From Roseivivax isoporae LMG 25204 (GTDB lineage Bacteria; Pseudomonadota; Alphaproteobacteria; Rhodobacterales; Rhodobacteraceae): 64,000 nt of DNA. The number at the start of each line of letters is the position of its first letter. Position 1 is the first letter of the stretch. Shown one piece after another: positions 61,646 through 64,000 of this stretch. Where the stretch lies: assembly GCF_000521865.1 (NCBI RefSeq), contig NZ_JAME01000023.1, forward strand, positions 21,606 to 85,605, read 5' to 3'. Made by a program: the position numbers and the translations under genes. The notes under the pieces were generated by a model. It had not been told where the DNA came from. It searched no databases and was given only the letters and a program-made list of their open reading frames with translations.

Positions 61646-61660
61646 GGGCGCCGTGCGCCC
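61646..61660 (+). terminator. Hairpin right after the aminotransferase gene
   Basis: GGGCGC (61646-61651) pairs with GCGCCC (61655-61660) around a CGT loop, beginning three bases past the stop. No T-run follows. The remaining 200 bases up to the kinase gene hold no gene I can support. Confidence 0.4.
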
Positions 61661-61861
61661 GCGGCCGGAGGGCCTGGCGCCGCGCACATCCTGCCCGACG
61701 TCCTCGCGACCTGCGGGCGACCAGTCCTCACGGCATCCGGCTGCCGGAAATTCCGCTCGGCGCCTACAGCCAGTCGAGCGGTATCGGTCCCGGTCCCGGG
61801 GGAGCACGTCTCTCGTCAGTGCCCCGCTACGGGCCGGAGCGTTCGGGCCTCAGCGCCGGGA

Positions 61862-62947
61862 TCAGGGCTGGAATTCGATCGTTGCGACGACGCCCTGCGC
61901 GCCGTTCCGCAGGTCCATCTCGCAATCGAGCTCCATGCACACCACTTCGGCGATCTTCATCCCGAGTCCGCTTCTCGTGGCGGCCTCGTCGGGGGGCAAC
62001 CCGATGCCGTCATCGGAGCAGGTGAGCCTGATCGCGCCGTCCCGGGTGCGCTTCAGCGCGATTTTTACGTGTCCGCCCTGCCTGCCGTGGAAGGCGTGCT
62101 TGAACGAGTTGGCGATGAACTCGTTCACGAACGTACCCACCGCGGCGGCCTGCGACGCGTTCAGGATGATCTCGTCGGAGTCGGCAGAGAGTCCCACGCC
62201 TTCCGGAGCGAGCCCTTCGAGATTGCGGCATACCCTTCCGAGGAAGTCCGACATCTCCACGTTCATGTGCTCGTCAGTCGAGTACAGTTGCTCGTGAAGC
62301 TGCGTCAGGGCGTCAACGCGGGAGGACACCATCGACAGGGCCAGCTTGGCCTCGGTCGAGGAGAATGCCCTGCGCTGCAGACGGACGAACGAGGCCAGGG
62401 ATTGCAGCGAGTTTTTCACCCGGTGGTCGACTTCCTTCCGGAGGACGTCCGCGGCACGGGCGGATTTCCGGTTCTCCAGCAACGTCATGACCTGGCGTGC
62501 CAGGACCCGGAGCGTGTCCCGCTGAAGCGGCGTGAGCTCTCGCGGCGCGTAGTCGAGGACGCAGAGCGTTCCGAGCGGCAACCCCTCGGACGTCTTCAGC
62601 AGGGCGCCGGCGTAGAAGCGCAGGCCGGGATCGCCACAGCACAGCGGGTTGTCCTCCATGCGGGGGTCCTTCAGCGTGTCCCGGATCTCGGTGAATTCCT
62701 CCTCGAGGATCACATGCGCGCACAGCGAGGTGGCAAGCGGTGTCTCCCGGACACCCAGCCCGGTCTCCGCCTTGAACCATTGCCGTTCGGCGTCGATGAA
62801 GTTGACAACCGAGATCGAGGTTCCGCAGATGGCCGCGGCCAGTTTGACGATCTCGTCGAAGTCTTGATCCGGGTCTGTGTCGAGTACCTCGTAGGAATAA
62901 AGTGCCGACAGGCGCTGGTCTTGCAAGGGATGTTGGACGGCCTCCAT
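61862..62947 (-). CDS. GAF-domain sensor histidine kinase, HWE/HisKA_2 family
   Basis: The 361-residue soluble kinase has an N-terminal GAF domain (about 20-160, with FIDAERQWFKAETGL and the Cys pair LCCGDPGLRFYAGA). The phosphoacceptor H175 lies in KEVDHRVKNSLQSLASF, followed by the HisKA_2 pattern and an ATPase domain with NEFIANSFKHAF and GLGMKIAEVV. There are no membrane segments. No response-regulator gene is adjacent, so it is an orphan. Kinases of this family often feed PhyR in the alphaproteobacterial general stress response. I chose ATG 62947 because CGGAG lies upstream. Confidence 0.88.
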   Translation of the reverse strand: MEAVQHPLQDQRLSALYSYEVLDTDPDQDFDEIVKLAAAICGTSISVVNFIDAERQWFKAETGLGVRETPLATSLCAHVILEEEFTEIRDTLKDPRMEDNPLCCGDPGLRFYAGALLKTSEGLPLGTLCVLDYAPRELTPLQRDTLRVLARQVMTLLENRKSARAADVLRKEVDHRVKNSLQSLASFVRLQRRAFSSTEAKLALSMVSSRVDALTQLHEQLYSTDEHMNVEMSDFLGRVCRNLEGLAPEGVGLSADSDEIILNASQAAAVGTFVNEFIANSFKHAFHGRQGGHVKIALKRTRDGAIRLTCSDDGIGLPPDEAATRSGLGMKIAEVVCMELDCEMDLRNGAQGVVATIEFQP

Positions 62948-63247
62948 CGGCGCTCCGGAAGATGTCTGTTTTCGATCAGGGCAGTCCCCGCCAAGGCTGC
63001 AGGGCATGTGACGCACGCGGACGGATCATCGCACAGGATGCGCCGCATCCACAATGACCCTGGAGGCATCCCGCGCCCCTCACGACGGGGCGTGCCGTGC
63101 GGGAAGTTACCCCGCCGGGCGGCGACGCCCCACGAACATCACGCAGGGGAGGCCGCCTGCCGCCGTGATGTCATGCCAGCGCATCGGTGCCATAGTCTGA
63201 GGCCCTAGGTTTCACGCCACCGCGTGCGCCGCCTCGGGCTCCGTCCA
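62948..63247. other. Intergenic region without a supported gene
   Basis: These 300 bases separate two leftward genes. I see no convincing coding frame. One hairpin, CGCCCC (63074-63079) with GGGGCG (63087-63092), could end the flavoprotein transcript. No GGAAC-type promoter toward the kinase gene was found. Confidence 0.4.
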
Positions 63248-64000
63248 TCACGTGCTCCTGGCGTGCTCGGCCACAGCGCGACCGGCTGCAACGCCCGAGG
63301 CCCAGGCCCACTGGAAGTTGTAGCCGCCAAGCCATCCGGTCACGTCGACCGCCTCGCCGATGGCGTAAAGTCCCCGCACGTTCCGCGCCTCCATGGTCTT
63401 GGACGAGAGCGCTGCGGTCGAGATGCCGCCCGCCGTGACCTCGGCCTTGGCGTAGCCCTCGGTGCCCGTCGGCCGGAACGTGAGCGCGGTGAGCTGTTCG
63501 GCCGCGTCGCTCAGCTCGACATCCGAACAATTGCCGAGCTCCCGACCGAGGCCGATGCGGGTCGAAATCGCCTCGGCCAGCCGGAGGGGCAGGTGGCGGG
63601 AGAGCACTGCCTTCAGATGGGCGCGGGGCATCTCCTGCCGCGCCGCGCGCAGGACGGCTCTGGCGTCCGGCAACACGCAGAGCGACACCGGGTCTCCGGG
63701 CGACCAGTAGGAGGACACCTGCAGGATCGCGGGCCCCGACAGACCCCTGTGCGTGAAGAGCGCGGCCTCCGGGAACGCCACGTCGCGCACGCGCGCGACG
63801 GCCGGAAAGGCCACGCCGGGGATCGCCTTGAAGAGCGCGTCGTCCTCCCCGAGCGTGAAGGGGACGAGCGCCGGGCGGGGCGTCACGACCTCGAGGCCGA
63901 AGCGGCGGGCGATGTCGTAGGCGACGCCGGTCGCCCCCATCTTGGGGATGGATGGACCGCCCGTCGCGATCACCAGCTGGCGCGCCGCGGCGCCTGCCAC
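63248..64000 (-). CDS. HI0933-like NAD(P)/FAD-dependent oxidoreductase (BaiN/YhiN family), partial
   Basis: The window holds the last 250 codons; the N-terminal FAD-binding half lies beyond the right edge. Visible features are VIATGGPSIPKMGATG (second flavin-contact region), LVPFTLGE, ALFTHRGLSGPAILQVSSY and the C-terminal KAEVTAGGISTAALSSKTMEARNVRGLYAIGEAVDVTGWLGGYNFQWAWASG (from about residue 185 of the fragment). All match the conserved HI0933/YhiN flavoprotein family. Function is poorly defined; one relative, BaiN, has been linked to bile-acid reduction. Confidence 0.9.
   Translation of the reverse strand: MAGAAARQLVIATGGPSIPKMGATGVAYDIARRFGLEVVTPRPALVPFTLGEDDALFKAIPGVAFPAVARVRDVAFPEAALFTHRGLSGPAILQVSSYWSPGDPVSLCVLPDARAVLRAARQEMPRAHLKAVLSRHLPLRLAEAISTRIGLGRELGNCSDVELSDAAEQLTALTFRPTGTEGYAKAEVTAGGISTAALSSKTMEARNVRGLYAIGEAVDVTGWLGGYNFQWAWASGVAAGRAVAEHARST

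Noticed and set aside
61643..61861. A small gene between the aminotransferase and kinase genes
   Set aside because: Short frames here have no ribosome-binding site and no family-like sequence. Only a hairpin after the stop is supported.

Overview
The window is GC-rich, gene-dense bacterial chromosome with no rRNA, phage, insertion sequence or CRISPR array. Three things point to an alphaproteobacterium of the Rhodobacteraceae/Roseobacter type: two complete TRAP transporters, the NDUFS4-like complex I subunit, and the hmuRSTUV haem locus. Most genes sit in tightly packed operons where the stop of one gene overlaps the start of the next (ATGA or GTGA). This assignment rests on gene content and style, not on a phylogenetic marker.

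Left part (1-10.5 kb): a beta-glucuronide locus. A divergent control region (3351-3563) separates a leftward operon (TRAP binding protein, beta-glucuronidase with the NxK uronate motif, FadR-type GntR regulator cut by the window edge) from a rightward operon (TRAP permeases, family 31 glycosidase, fructuronate reductase, uronate isomerase). Together they would import a glucuronide, release glucuronate and convert it to mannonate. Mannonate dehydratase is not in the window.

10.5-33.3 kb: accessory catabolism. A GntR regulator faces an operon of a fumarylacetoacetase-fold enzyme and a Tau/Ssu-type ABC importer with two different permeases. Next come a ZapE-like ATPase and an orphan molybdate-type binding protein with no signal peptide. 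An AcoR-like regulator has lost the sigma-54 contact loop and the Walker B acids. A flavin monooxygenase with an N-terminal NTF2-like domain and an unusual enolase-superfamily protein follow. Leftward genes then encode a peptide/nickel-type ABC importer and an ALDH, enolase-superfamily and GMC oxidoreductase operon, with a divergent LysR regulator. The substrates are not identifiable from sequence.

33.3-39.1 kb: housekeeping and stress. This holds an alpha/beta hydrolase, an NDUFS4-like subunit, Cu-Zn superoxide dismutase, UvrB, a PLDc_N small membrane protein, a universal stress protein, an I78-type inhibitor-like lipoprotein, a second small lipoprotein and tRNA-Ala(CGC). Two intergenic regions carry sequences resembling alphaproteobacterial EcfG general-stress promoters.

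39.1-48.9 kb: an NADH:flavin oxidoreductase of the amine-demethylase type with a divergent TetR regulator, then the haem-uptake locus (hmuR against hmuSTUV plus an ABM/IsdG-like protein) and a GNAT acetyltransferase.

49-64 kb: an ALDH, beta-hydroxyacid dehydrogenase and TRAP operon. Then comes a kynureninase-centred locus (amino-acid ABC importer with one permease, GntR regulator, kynureninase, SDR, metallo-beta-lactamase-fold hydrolase, aminotransferase). The window ends with an HWE/HisKA_2 sensor kinase and a truncated HI0933-like flavoprotein.

All calls come from reading the sequence and recalled family knowledge. No database search was run.
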